From AC-43 sp963728855 (lineage in GTDB: Bacteria > Actinomycetota > Actinomycetes > Mycobacteriales > Micromonosporaceae): DNA of 64,000 nucleotides. The DNA lies in assembly GCA_963728855.1 (NCBI GenBank), contig CAVSLN010000013.1:186001-250000 (forward strand), in the 5' to 3' direction. The notes under the pieces are model-generated. The model saw nothing but the letters and a program-made list of their open reading frames with translations, was not told where the DNA came from and searched no databases. Numbering within the stretch: the stretch's first letter is position 1; the number at the start of each line of letters is the position of its first letter. Shown one piece after another: positions 26,486 to 35,259 of this stretch. The position numbers were made by a program, and so were the translations under genes.

Positions 26486-26821
26486 CCCTGTCGCTCCTCA
26501 CTTGCGCCGCCGTTCGACAAGCTCAGCAGCACCGAGTGTTTTCCGTGTCATCACTGTATCGCCGAGGACCGACGGCATGGCCTGCTGTGGACCGCGGAGT
26601 GCTCCGCGACCCAACCCCCCAGGCCGGTACAAACCATCTCGATACGCGCTGCGTCCTCGACGTTTGAGCCAACCAGAGCCAGGTCCCGGCTGTTCCACGA
26701 GCCCCGGGGACTACGCGGAGAGCGAAATCTCAGAACACGCGGCACGGGACGGCGACCGGGCCGGGGGAACGCCGGAGACGCCGTGACCCCCGGCCCCGGC
26801 GTCTCCCGCGAACGGCCGCGT
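26486..26821. other. clpC upstream / lsr2 downstream region
   Basis: 336 bp without a gene. It holds the clpC ribosome binding site next to 26485 and a strong hairpin at 26774-26806 after lsr2. The middle part shows no clear promoter consensus; I cannot identify HspR or ClgR sites with confidence. Confidence 0.5.
26774..26806 (-). terminator. hairpin terminator after lsr2
   Basis: GGAGACGCCG and CGGCGTCTCC form perfect 10-bp arms around a 13-nt loop, 15 bp beyond the lsr2 stop on the minus strand. Confidence 0.65.
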
Positions 26822-27175
26822 TCAGCGGCCCGCGTCGGCGTTGTACTCGTCAACGATCTCCTGGGGAATCCGGCCCCGGTCGGAGATCGGCTTGCCCTTC
26901 CGCTTGGCCCAGGCGCGGATGGCCTTGTTCTGCTCGCGATCGGCCGCCGCGCTGCCTCGGGCGCGGGCAGCTGCCCGGCCACCCACCACCACGCCGCCCC
27001 GGCCGACCCGACGGCCGCGGGAGATGTAGTCGGCGAAAGCCCCGCGCAGCTTGTTCGCGTTCTTGTCAGACAGGTCAATCTCGTACTGGACGCCGTCGAG
27101 CGCGAACTTCACGGTCTCGTCGGCCTTACCGCCATCCAGGTCGTCCTCCAGGACGACAATTTCGCGTCTCGCCAC
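26822..27175 (-). CDS. lsr2: nucleoid-associated protein Lsr2
   Basis: 117 residues. H-NS-like silencer that binds AT-rich and foreign DNA. N-terminal oligomerisation domain (REIVVLEDDLDGGKADETV, FALDGVQYEIDLSDKNA), linker, and C-terminal DNA-binding domain (AIRAWAKRKGKPISDRGRIP, with the RGR DNA-contact motif, then EIVDEYNAD). GTG 27175 is chosen since AAGGGA precedes it and the family starts at this point; the frame extends 7 codons further. Next to clpC as in mycobacteria. Confidence 0.95.
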   Translation of the reverse strand: MARREIVVLEDDLDGGKADETVKFALDGVQYEIDLSDKNANKLRGAFADYISRGRRVGRGGVVVGGRAAARARGSAAADREQNKAIRAWAKRKGKPISDRGRIPQEIVDEYNADAGR

Positions 27176-27302
27176 TTGCCGATTCCCTTCACACAATCGG
27201 CTCTATGCCGATATGGGGAAACGATAACCCGGATGACGGGCACAGCGTCAATAGATGGCAAAAATTCCCCCGGATTGTTCCGGGCCGGTCGGCTACCTTG
27301 CG

Positions 27303-28757
27303 CTACTCCGGACGCACCAGCGGGAACAGGATGGTCTCCCGAATGCCGAGGCCGGTCAGGGCCATGAGCAGGCGGTCGATACCCATGCCCATCCCGCCGG
27401 CCGGCGGCATTCCGTACTCCATGGCCCGGAGAAAGTCCTCGTCCAACCGCATCGCCTCGGGGTCGCCCTTTGCGGCGAGTAGCGACTGGGCCACAAAGCG
27501 TTCCCGCTGTACGACAGGATCGACCAGCTCGGAGTACGCGGTGGCCAGCTCGAAGCCCAGGACGTAGAGGTCCCACTTCTCGGTGAGGCCGGGGACGCTC
27601 CGGTGCGCCCGGGTGAGCGGAGCGGTCTCCTCCGGGTAGTCCCGGACAAACGTCGGCTCTGTCAACCCGGGAACCACCAGCAACTCGAATAGCTCCTCGG
27701 CGAGCTTGCCCGGGCCCCATTTCGGGTCGATCGCCAGGCCGTGCTTGTCGGCGTATTCGAGCAACGTACCCATTGGCGTGTCGACGGTCACCTCGGTACC
27801 GAGGGCTTCGGAGAGGACACCGTAGAGGGTGACCTCGCGCCACGTACCGCCGAGGTCCAGCCGGGTACCGTCGGCGTGCGTCACGACATGCGAGCCGGCT
27901 GCGGCGTACGCCGCCGCTTGGACGAGCTCACGGGTGAGCGTGGCCATCACGTCGTAGTCGGCGTACGCCTGGTAGACCTCCAGCATGGCGAACTCGGGCG
28001 AGTGCGACGAGTCCGCGCCCTCATTCCGGAAATTCCGGTTGATCTCGAAGACCTGTTCGATTCCGCCGACCAGAGCGCGCTTGAGATACAGCTCCGGCGC
28101 GATGCGTAGGTAGAGGTCCATGTCGAACGCATTGCTGTGTGTGACGAACGGGCGCGCCGCCGCCCCACCGTGCACCTGCTGCAGCATCGGCGTCTCGACC
28201 TCGGTGAACCCGCGCCGGTACAGCGAGTCGCGCAGGCTCCGTACGGTGGTGGCCCGGGTCCGTACGGTCTGCCGGGCGGTCGGCCGGACGATCAGGTCGA
28301 CGTACCGCTGCCGTACCCGCGCCTCCTCGCTGAGCGGCTTGTGCGCCACCGGCAACGGCCGCAGCGCCTTGGCCGTGATCGCCCACGAGTCGGCGAGTAC
28401 GGACAGCTCCCCGCGCCGCGAAGTGATCACCTCGCCGGTCACGCCGACCAGGTCACCCAGGTCGACCAGGCGCTTCCACGACTCGAGCGACCCGGCGCCG
28501 ACCCGATCGAGGGAGAGCATCGCCTGCAGTTCGGCACCGTCACCATCACGCAGTGTCGCGAAGCACAGCTTGCCGGTGTTGCGGATGAAGATGACCCGGC
28601 CGGTGACCCCGACCACGTCGCCGGTGGCGGTATCGGTCGGCAGGTCGCCGTACTTCTCCCGGATCTCGGCCAGGGTGGCGGTACGGAGGTAGCCGAGCGG
28701 GTACGGCTCGACACCCTCGGCGAGCAGCCGGGCGCGCTTCTCCCGCCGTACCCGCAT
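27303..28757 (-). CDS. lysS: lysyl-tRNA synthetase (class II); 5' end possibly frameshifted
   Basis: 484 residues from ATG 28757. OB-fold anticodon domain (GVTGRVIFIRNTGKLCFATL), then class II core: motif 1 region RGFTEVETPML, motif 2 NRNFRNEGADSSHSPEFAM, motif 3 GMPPAGGMGMGIDRLLMALTG. Upstream in the same frame is clear family sequence (LPPSAEDDLPEQ before MRVRREKR) but without a start codon. A GTG at 28816 (VTEQPTP) in another frame has a perfect leaderless promoter. One missing base in the G4 run at 28795-28798 would join them into a normal N-terminus of about 20 more residues. Confidence 0.93.
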   Translation of the reverse strand: MRVRREKRARLLAEGVEPYPLGYLRTATLAEIREKYGDLPTDTATGDVVGVTGRVIFIRNTGKLCFATLRDGDGAELQAMLSLDRVGAGSLESWKRLVDLGDLVGVTGEVITSRRGELSVLADSWAITAKALRPLPVAHKPLSEEARVRQRYVDLIVRPTARQTVRTRATTVRSLRDSLYRRGFTEVETPMLQQVHGGAAARPFVTHSNAFDMDLYLRIAPELYLKRALVGGIEQVFEINRNFRNEGADSSHSPEFAMLEVYQAYADYDVMATLTRELVQAAAYAAAGSHVVTHADGTRLDLGGTWREVTLYGVLSEALGTEVTVDTPMGTLLEYADKHGLAIDPKWGPGKLAEELFELLVVPGLTEPTFVRDYPEETAPLTRAHRSVPGLTEKWDLYVLGFELATAYSELVDPVVQRERFVAQSLLAAKGDPEAMRLDEDFLRAMEYGMPPAGGMGMGIDRLLMALTGLGIRETILFPLVRPE

Positions 28758-28816
28758 CTGCTCGGGCAGGTCGTCCTCGGCGGACGGTGGGAGCGGGGCG
28801 TGGGCTGTTCGGTCAC

Positions 28817-28870
28817 GGAGAGAGAATATAGGGCGGCACTCCCCACCTCTTAACGAGTTAGCCTGCGCCC
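28817..28870. promoter_or_regulatory. divergent leaderless promoters lysS / methyltransferase
   Basis: On the minus strand TATTCT (28828-28823) is 6 nt from GTG 28816; on the plus strand TAGCCT (28859-28864) is 6 nt from GTG 28871. Both genes lack Shine-Dalgarno sequences, so both transcripts probably start at the initiation codon. Confidence 0.55.
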
Positions 28871-29650
28871 GTGGCTGACAACCTCTCTCCCGCCTTATCC
28901 TTCGGCCCGGCGGCCGACCTGTATGACGAGATCCGCCCGACCTACCCGCCGGCGGCGCTGGAGTGGGCGCTCGGCGCCGCCGCGAACATTCGGGTTCCCG
29001 GAGCTTCGCCCGGTGATGTGGAGCGTTCGCCGCTGCGGGTGGTGGACCTGGGCGCCGGTACCGGGATCCTGACCCGGGTGGCGCTGGCGCTCGGGTACGA
29101 CGTGGTGCCGGTCGAGCCGGACGAGGCGATGCGCGCCCGGCTGGCCCGGTCCACCCCGGGCGTGGCTCCGCTCGCCGGCAGCGCCGAGGCCATCCCCGTA
29201 CCGGACGGGGACGTCGACGCGGTGATCGCGGGGCAGGCGTACCACTGGTTCGACCCGGAGCCCGCGCACCGGGAGATCGCCCGGGTGCTCAGGCCCGGCG
29301 GCGTCCTCGCGCCGATCTGGAACGTCCGCGACGAGTCGGTACCGTGGCTCGCCGCGCTGACCCGGATCGCGGAGGGCGTACACGGTCAGGACAGCGGGGT
29401 GCACGACGGCTGGCAGGACCGGGACTTCGGGCCGGCGTTCGGGCCCGTCGAGCGCGAGCTCTTCCGGCACGAGGTGTCGATGACCGCCGACTCGCTGGTC
29501 AAGCTGATGTCGAGCCGGTCCTACTACCTCACCGCCACGCCGCGGAAGCGGGCCGAGATCGAGGCCGGCATCCGCGACCTGGCCGCCGGGCTGCCCGAGA
29601 CCTTCCCGCTGCCGTACCTCACGGTGGCCTACCGAGCCACCCGGCGCTGA
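28871..29650 (+). CDS. class I SAM-dependent methyltransferase
   Basis: 259 residues. SFGPAADLYDEIRPTYPPAAL is the typical N-terminus of this group; the SAM motif is VVDLGAGTGILTRVAL, followed by VPVEPDEAMRARL, DAVIAGQAYHWFDPEPAHRE and RVLRPGGVLAPIWN. Methyltransferase_11 type with the YHWF pattern common in yeast Crg1/Tmt1-like small-molecule methyltransferases. Substrate unknown. Divergent from lysS; GTG start set by the leaderless promoter. Confidence 0.85.
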   Translation: MADNLSPALSFGPAADLYDEIRPTYPPAALEWALGAAANIRVPGASPGDVERSPLRVVDLGAGTGILTRVALALGYDVVPVEPDEAMRARLARSTPGVAPLAGSAEAIPVPDGDVDAVIAGQAYHWFDPEPAHREIARVLRPGGVLAPIWNVRDESVPWLAALTRIAEGVHGQDSGVHDGWQDRDFGPAFGPVERELFRHEVSMTADSLVKLMSSRSYYLTATPRKRAEIEAGIRDLAAGLPETFPLPYLTVAYRATRR

Positions 29651-29689
29651 GTCCTCTTCGCCCGCTCCGCCCCGCGCGCCCGGTGCGCC

Positions 29690-29760
29690 GCCCGCCCTCG
29701 GCGCCCCGCCCCGCCCCGCCATGCCTCGCCCCGCCCCGCCCCGCCATGCCTCGCCGGGCT
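29690..29760. repeat. short GC repeat between convergent genes
   Basis: CCCCGCCCCGCCATGCCTCG occurs twice in tandem between the methyltransferase stop and the coaX stop. No gene or clear hairpin seen in this 123-bp gap. Confidence 0.6.
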
Positions 29761-29773
29761 GGGCGAAGCCCCG

Positions 29774-30535
29774 CTAGACGTTGCGTTCGAAGATGAGTCG
29801 CAGGCCGATGAGGGTGAGCCACGGCTCGTGGTTGGTGACGGTCTCGCAGTCGTCGAGTACGACCGGGGCCAGGCCGCCGGTTGCGACCACGGCCGACACC
29901 TCGCCGCCCAGCTCCGCGGTGATCCGCCGGACCAGCCCGTCGACCTGGCCGGCGAAGCCGAACACGACGCCGGACTGGAGGCACTCGACGGTGTTCTTGC
30001 CGATCACCCGCGCCGGCCGGACCAGCTCCACCTTGCGCAGCTGGGCGGCCCGGGCGGCCAGTGCGTCGACCGAGATCTCGATGCCGGGCGCGAGCGGGCC
30101 ACCGAGGTACTCGCCCCGGGCCGAGACAACATCGAAGTTTGTGGAAGTACCGAAGTCCACCACGATGGCCGGGCCGCCGTAGAGGGTGTACGCGGCCAGG
30201 GTGTTCGCGACCCGGTCCGAGCCCACTTCCTTCGGGTTGTCGATGGCCAGCTGCACGCCGGTACGGATGCCGGGCTCCAGGATCACGGTGGGCAGCGTGC
30301 CGTAGTAGCGGGTGAGCATGGTACGGAGGCTGCGCAGCGCCATCGGTACGGTCGAGCAGGCCGCCACCCCGGTGATCTGCACGTTGTCGGCGGCGAGCAG
30401 GCCCCGGAACATCAGTCCAAGCTCGTCGGCGGTGTTGCGGGCCTCGGTCTTGATCCGCCACGAGTGCACCAGCTTCTCGCCCTCGAACGTGGCGAGCACC
30501 GTGTTGGTGTTCCCGATGTCGATACAGAGCAGCAC
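29774..30535 (-). CDS. coaX: type III pantothenate kinase
   Basis: 253 residues. Phosphorylates pantothenate, first step of coenzyme A synthesis. ASKHA-fold motifs: CIDIGNTNTVLATF at the N-terminus, GSDRVANTLAAYTLYGGPAIVVDFGTS split over two adjacent motifs, and VVATGGLAP near the C-terminus. The GTG start at 30535 has TACTCT 7 nt upstream and no Shine-Dalgarno; the promoter box is the edge of dispersed repeat R2 copy B. Lies 148 bp downstream of nadC. Confidence 0.95.
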   Translation of the reverse strand: MLLCIDIGNTNTVLATFEGEKLVHSWRIKTEARNTADELGLMFRGLLAADNVQITGVAACSTVPMALRSLRTMLTRYYGTLPTVILEPGIRTGVQLAIDNPKEVGSDRVANTLAAYTLYGGPAIVVDFGTSTNFDVVSARGEYLGGPLAPGIEISVDALAARAAQLRKVELVRPARVIGKNTVECLQSGVVFGFAGQVDGLVRRITAELGGEVSAVVATGGLAPVVLDDCETVTNHEPWLTLIGLRLIFERNV

Positions 30536-30548
30536 GCAAAGAAGAGTA
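30536..30548 (-). promoter_or_regulatory. leaderless promoter -10 of coaX
   Basis: TACTCT (30548-30543 on the minus strand), 7 nt, GTG 30535. Confidence 0.5.
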
Positions 30549-30584
30549 GTGCGGCGGGATGCGGCTCTTCCCGTGAGGATCAGG
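30543..30584 (-). repeat. dispersed hairpin repeat R2, copy B
   Basis: AGAGTAGTGCGGCGGGATGC followed by GGCTCTTCCCGTGAGGATCAGG; matches copies A and C with a few changes in the stem. It abuts the start of coaX. Confidence 0.7.
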
Positions 30585-30683
30585 TGCGGCGGAACGGGCC
30601 GACCAAACCATACGGCCACCATTGTCGTACCGTTGTGGTATGTCCCCGGGGCTCGCCGTTCCCCGGCAGGATCGGGTACCGCG

Positions 30684-31592
30684 CTATGGCCGGGCCCGGA
30701 GGTCGAGGGCGATGTCCAGGATCGGGGACGAGTGGGTGAGCGCGCCGACCGAGAGATAGTTCACCCCGGTCTGCGCGTACTCTCGTACCACGTCCAAGGT
30801 GAGGTTGCCGGTCGCCTCCAGCTCGACCCGGTCGCCGACCGCCGCGACGACCGCCCGGAGCAGCTCAGGCGGCATGTTGTCGCACAGCAGGAAGGTCGCC
30901 CCGGCTGCCACCGCTTCCTTCGCCTCATCGACGGTAGTGACTTCAACCTGGATCGGCACGTCGGGGAAGGCGGCCCGGACCCGCCCGTACGCCTCCGTCA
31001 CCGAGCCGGCCGCCAGCTTGTGGTTGTCCTTGATCATGGCGACGTCGTACAGGCCCATCCGCTTGTTCGTACCGCCGCCGGCGCGGACCGCGTACTTCTC
31101 CAGGATCCGCAGGCCGGGCGTGGTCTTGCGGGTGTCCAGCACCAGCGCGCCGGTACCGGCCAGGGCGTCGGCCCAGGCCCGCGTGTGGGTGGCCACGCCG
31201 GACATCCGGCAGAGCAGGTTGAGCGCGGTCCGCTCGGCGGTGAGCAGGGCGCGGGTGGGCCCCGACAGCGTGGCGAGGACATCGCCACGGGCCACCCGCT
31301 GTCCATCTGTCGCCTCCAGCTCGACGGCGACCGCGCCGGCCGAGACCACGTCGAAGACCGCCACGATCACTGGCAGCCCGGCGACCACGCCATCCGCCCG
31401 GGCGACGAGGTCACCGACGTCGGTCTGGTCGGCCGGAATCGTCGCCACGCTGGTCACGTCCAGCGCGTCCGGGCCGAGGTCCTCGGCCAGCGCGCGCTCG
31501 ACGATCTCGGCGACCGACGCCGGGTCCAGCCCGCCGGCCCGCAGACCGTCCACAGTGGACGGTTTCAAATCTGTTAACCCGGTCGTCCTCAC
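30684..31592 (-). CDS. nadC: nicotinate-nucleotide pyrophosphorylase (quinolinate phosphoribosyltransferase)
   Basis: 302 residues. Converts quinolinate and PRPP to nicotinate mononucleotide in de novo NAD synthesis. Motifs: LAEDLGPDALDVTS, TALNLLCRMSGVATHTR, VLDTRKTTPGLRILEKYAV, GGGTNKRMGLYDVAMIKDNH and EATGNLTLDVVREYAQTGV. The GTG start at 31592 is uncertain: the first codons read into a 23-bp tandem repeat, and a GTG inside the iterated palindrome (31548-31560) could start at VDGLRAGGLDP. nadB precedes it on the same strand. Confidence 0.93.
   Translation of the reverse strand: MRTTGLTDLKPSTVDGLRAGGLDPASVAEIVERALAEDLGPDALDVTSVATIPADQTDVGDLVARADGVVAGLPVIVAVFDVVSAGAVAVELEATDGQRVARGDVLATLSGPTRALLTAERTALNLLCRMSGVATHTRAWADALAGTGALVLDTRKTTPGLRILEKYAVRAGGGTNKRMGLYDVAMIKDNHKLAAGSVTEAYGRVRAAFPDVPIQVEVTTVDEAKEAVAAGATFLLCDNMPPELLRAVVAAVGDRVELEATGNLTLDVVREYAQTGVNYLSVGALTHSSPILDIALDLRARP
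31548..31560. repeat. iterated palindrome, exact copy
   Basis: GTCCACAGTGGAC at the nadC 5' end; symmetry extends to 19 bp (ACCGTCCAC...GTGGACGGT). Confidence 0.95.
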
Positions 31593-31672
31593 GGCTGTCG
31601 CCCCCGGTCGTCGTCACGGCTGTGCCCCGGTCGTCGTCACGGCTGTCGCCCTCGGTCGTGGTCACGACAGCG
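31579..31672. repeat. tandem repeat spanning the nadB/nadC junction
   Basis: About four copies of a 23-26 bp unit related to GGTCGTCGTCACGGCTGTC. It covers the last codons of nadB, the gap, and the first codons of nadC. Confidence 0.85.
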
Positions 31673-33290
31673 CCTCCCAGGTCTCGGTGAGCCGGCCCGC
31701 GGCGCCGATGCCGGCTACCAGGTGGCCGCGCCACGTCGGCGAGTCCGACGGGAAGTCCTCCCGCCAGTGGCAGCCCCGGGTCTCCTCGCGCCGTACCGCC
31801 GCGGCCACCAGCGCCGAGGCGACCGTGAGCAGGTTGGTCGCCTCCCAGCTCGCGGTGTACGGCCGGTCCCCCGGTGCGGCGAGGTCGGCGAGCCCCCCGG
31901 CCGTACCCCGGAGCGAGGCGCCGGTGCGCAGCACGCCGGCCCCGGTCGTCATCTCCTCCTGCAGGCGCGGGCGCAGCTCGGCGCGCAGGACGACGCCCGG
32001 ACCGTCCGCCGGTACCGGGTCGCCCTGCGGTGGCAGGTCACGCAGGATGTCGGCGGCGATGCGGCGGGAGAACACCAGTCCCTCCAGGAGGGAGTTGGAG
32101 GCCAGCCGGTTGGCGCCGTGGACGCCCGTACAGGCGACCTCGCCGCACGCGTACAGGCCCGGGATCGTGGTACGGCCGGCGAGGTCGGTCCGTACCCCAC
32201 CGGACGCGTAATGCGCCGCCGGCGCGACCGGGATCAGGTCGACCCGGGGGTCCACCCCGGCGGCGAAGCAGGCCATGGTGATCGTCGGGAACCGCTCGGT
32301 CAGCTCGGGTACGTGCCGCGCGTCGAGGTACACGTGGTCCGTACCCTCCGCGCGGGCCTGCCGGAAGATGCCCTTGGCCACCACGTCGCGCGGGGCCAGC
32401 TCGGCCAGCTCGTGCTGCCCGACCATGAAGCGCTTGCCGTCCGCGTCGACCAGGTAGGCCCCGGCGCCGCGCAGCGCCTCGGAGACCAGCGGCTGCTGCA
32501 CGGTGTCGCCGGCCGCGCCGAGGTACAGGGCCGTCGGGTGGAACTGGACGAACTCGATGTCGGTGACCGCCGCGCCGGCCCGCAGCGCCAGCGCGACCCC
32601 GTCGCCGGTGGAGACGACCGGGTTCGTGGTCGACCGGTAGATCTGGCCCATCCCGCCGGTGGCGAGCACCACGGCCCGGGCGAGGATCGCGCCCACACCG
32701 TCCTCCGTACCCTCACCGACCACGTGCAACGTCACTCCGGCGACCCGGCCGGTGGCGTCCTTGAGCAGGTCGAGTACGAGCGCGTGTTCGACCAGCCGGA
32801 TCCACGGGTCCCGCCGTACGGCCGCGTGCAGCGCCCGCTGCACCTCGGCACCCGTGGCGTCCCCGCCGGCGTGCACGATCCGGTTGGCGTGGTGCCCGCC
32901 CTCCCGGCCCAGCATCAGCGAGCCGTCCGGGTACCGGTCGAACTCGGCGCCGAGGCGCATCAGCTCCCGTACCCTCGCGGGCCCTTCGGTCACGAGCACC
33001 TCGACGGCGGCCGGGTCGCCCAGTCCCACGCCGGCCACCAGCGTGTCCTCGGCGTGCGCGGCCGGCGTGTCGAGCGGGTCGAGTACCGCGGCGATCCCGC
33101 CCTGGGCCCACCGCGTCGAACCGTCGTCGATGTTCTCCTTGGTCACCACCGTGACGTGCAGGCCCGCCTCACGCAGGTGCAGCGCGGCGGTCAGCCCGGC
33201 CACCCCGGAACCCACCACCACCACGTCCGTCGGCTCCGCCCATCCGGGCTCTGGAGCGCGTAACCGGCGCGGCAACGTCGGGAGATTCAT
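31662..33290 (-). CDS. nadB: L-aspartate oxidase
   Basis: 542 residues. FAD enzyme making iminoaspartate for NAD synthesis. FAD motif VVVVGSGVAGLTAALHLREAG, STRWAQGGIAAVLDP, GREGGHHANRIVHAGGDATG, VVLATGGMGQIYRSTTNP, APAAHYASGGVRTDL and GLYACGEVACTGVHGANRLA are those of the fumarate-reductase/aspartate oxidase family. Runs towards nadC; nadA is not in the window. Confidence 0.95.
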   Translation of the reverse strand: MNLPTLPRRLRAPEPGWAEPTDVVVVGSGVAGLTAALHLREAGLHVTVVTKENIDDGSTRWAQGGIAAVLDPLDTPAAHAEDTLVAGVGLGDPAAVEVLVTEGPARVRELMRLGAEFDRYPDGSLMLGREGGHHANRIVHAGGDATGAEVQRALHAAVRRDPWIRLVEHALVLDLLKDATGRVAGVTLHVVGEGTEDGVGAILARAVVLATGGMGQIYRSTTNPVVSTGDGVALALRAGAAVTDIEFVQFHPTALYLGAAGDTVQQPLVSEALRGAGAYLVDADGKRFMVGQHELAELAPRDVVAKGIFRQARAEGTDHVYLDARHVPELTERFPTITMACFAAGVDPRVDLIPVAPAAHYASGGVRTDLAGRTTIPGLYACGEVACTGVHGANRLASNSLLEGLVFSRRIAADILRDLPPQGDPVPADGPGVVLRAELRPRLQEEMTTGAGVLRTGASLRGTAGGLADLAAPGDRPYTASWEATNLLTVASALVAAAVRREETRGCHWREDFPSDSPTWRGHLVAGIGAAGRLTETWEALS

Positions 33291-33312
33291 TCACCTAGTG
33301 TTCGTCATCCCG

Positions 33313-34185
33313 TCAGGTGGGCAGCGGCCGGGTACCCAGGTTGCGAAGGGTGCCACGCAGCGTGACCTCGGCGTTCATGTAGCAGCCGAAGGTCTGGTCG
33401 CTGCCCAGCCAGGTGGTCGCGGTGGTCGGGCCGACGTAGCCGACGCGCAGGTCAGGCCGGGTGGCGCCGGCCGGCAGGCCGAGGTACTTGAGGGCCTGCT
33501 GGCCGCAGCCCTTGGTCACGGCGGCGGCCACCGCGGTCGCGTCGAAGGGCGCGTCCGGCGGGGTCAGCGTGTACGTCCCGACGAACTCGCCGCTGTGTGC
33601 TCCCTCACAAGGCGCGTACGCCAGCGAGTCCCCGCCGTCCCGGCTCACACACGCGATCGCCAGCGCCTCGTCGCCCCCGGCGCCCTTGAGGCTGCCGGTC
33701 CGCGACACGTACCGGGTGCCGCCCGGGTCGCCGGACTGCGCCAGCGCGCAGGCGAAGAACCCGTCCCGGGTCGGGGTGACCCAGTTCGCGAGCAGGGTCA
33801 CCTGGTCCTGGTGCCAGTCGACGCCGAGGTAGGTCGAGCCGAAGACGTCGCAGGCCCGGCGCGCCTGCGCGTACATGAGGTTGGTGGCGATCGTCGCGTC
33901 GTCCCCCTTGGCGCCCCGGGCCCGGTCGATCAGGTCGTGGTCCACCTGGCCGACGTGGTACACCTCGGCGGTGTGCGGCTTCGCGCACTCGACCTGGCCG
34001 CCCGGCCAGGGCAGGGCGCTCCGGGCGGTGGCGGGGTCGACCGTCCAGCACGAGCCGACCGTGGGCGCGGCCGCCGGTACGGCCGTCGGGATGGGCTCGG
34101 CCCGGTTGGCCCACCAGAGCGCACCGACCGCCACGATTACCCCGACGACGAGTACGACCAGCCCGACCCGCCACGGACGCGACAC
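33313..34185 (-). CDS. septum-formation-domain membrane protein
   Basis: 290 residues. A short basic N-terminus, one membrane segment (VGLVVLVVGVIVAVGALWWA), then an outer region with two half-repeats built around CWTVDP ... ECAKPHTAEVYHVG and CVSRDGGDSLAYAPCEGAHS, i.e. the Cys/His pattern of the septum formation (Septum_form) domain. GTG 34185 has AGGAGG at the right distance. The next upstream gene encodes a lipoprotein with the same fold, so this is a paralogous pair. Role in septation is by family name only. Confidence 0.75.
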   Translation of the reverse strand: MSRPWRVGLVVLVVGVIVAVGALWWANRAEPIPTAVPAAAPTVGSCWTVDPATARSALPWPGGQVECAKPHTAEVYHVGQVDHDLIDRARGAKGDDATIATNLMYAQARRACDVFGSTYLGVDWHQDQVTLLANWVTPTRDGFFACALAQSGDPGGTRYVSRTGSLKGAGGDEALAIACVSRDGGDSLAYAPCEGAHSGEFVGTYTLTPPDAPFDATAVAAAVTKGCGQQALKYLGLPAGATRPDLRVGYVGPTTATTWLGSDQTFGCYMNAEVTLRGTLRNLGTRPLPT

Positions 34186-34295
34186 GCCGACCCTCCTACC
34201 AGACGGTAACTTGCCGGGCAGCCTATCGGGTCTGTTCGGGCTTGCGCCCGCCGTGGGCCGGCGCGGCCCGTGCGGTCGGTTCGACCTGACGCGGG

Positions 34296-35207
34296 TCAGC
34301 CCTGCTTGGGCTTGGCGTCGCGGATCCCCTTCATGCTGCCGACGACCTTGGCGCCGTTGACCGTGTTGCCGTTGAACGCCAGGGCGAAGCAGCGGACCGT
34401 ACGGTCGCCGAGGTTCCACTGGTCCTGGTCGAAGTTGTCGGCCATCCAGCCGACGTAGTTGGTCTGCGGCTGGCTGCCGGAGAAGCCCAGGAACTGCGCG
34501 ATCACTCCCTCGCACCCGTCGCCGGCCAGCTTGCGGGCGGCGTCCTTGTCCGGCCAGGTCCGCGCCGGGGCGGTGTACAGGCCGGCGAACTCCCCGTTGT
34601 GCGCCTGGTCGCACGGGGTGTCCTTCTGCCCGGTCACGCTGTTCTTGCCGTCGTCGGTAACGGTCAGGCAGGTCACCGCGAGCGGCCGGCCGCCCTGCAG
34701 GCCGCCCTTGGCGCTGCCGTTGGTACGGACGCTGTCGAAGTTGGAGTCGGCGAACTGCACCACGTCGCAGCGGAACCAGCGGGCCCCGCCGGTCCACGCC
34801 TTGTCGTCCGGCAGCACCAGGCCCAGCACCACGTTGGCCATGTGCCAGTCGCCGCCGAGGTAGTCGCCGGCCGCCTTCTGGCACTGCCCGTACGCGTCGG
34901 CCCGGGCCTGGGTACCGGCGAGCGGCGGGGACGACCGGCCGGCCTCGGTGCCGCTGAACGCGCCGACGAACAGCGTCTCGGTCTGGTGGGACGCGGAGCA
35001 GTCCACCGCGTCGGAGAAGTCGCCGTACCAGGTGGTGTCGAGCTTCTGGGTGTAGCACGCGCCGACCTTCGGCGTGGGCGTGACCGCCTTGTCGAACGCC
35101 GGCCAGGCGTTGGTGAGGTCGTTGTCGACCCCGGTCGACGCGGTGCATCCGGTGGCGAGCACGGCCACGGCCGTACCGACCAGCGCCAGTCTCCACGAGC
35201 GTCGCAT
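34296..35207 (-). CDS. lipoprotein with septum-formation-like domain
   Basis: 303 residues. Signal peptide and lipobox (ALVGTAVAVLATGC). The outer domain shows KVGACYTQKL, DAVDCSASHQTETLFVGAF, DYLGGDWHMANVVLGLVLP and DTPCDQAHNGEFAGLYTAP, parallel to the neighbouring protein. GGGAGGAACGCGACC precedes the ATG. Likely in the same operon as the downstream paralogue, with 110 bp between. Confidence 0.78.
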   Translation of the reverse strand: MRRSWRLALVGTAVAVLATGCTASTGVDNDLTNAWPAFDKAVTPTPKVGACYTQKLDTTWYGDFSDAVDCSASHQTETLFVGAFSGTEAGRSSPPLAGTQARADAYGQCQKAAGDYLGGDWHMANVVLGLVLPDDKAWTGGARWFRCDVVQFADSNFDSVRTNGSAKGGLQGGRPLAVTCLTVTDDGKNSVTGQKDTPCDQAHNGEFAGLYTAPARTWPDKDAARKLAGDGCEGVIAQFLGFSGSQPQTNYVGWMADNFDQDQWNLGDRTVRCFALAFNGNTVNGAKVVGSMKGIRDAKPKQG

Positions 35208-35259
35208 GGTCGCGTTCCTCCCCGTTCGCCACTCCCAGCGAGGGGAGCTTACGGAGGCG

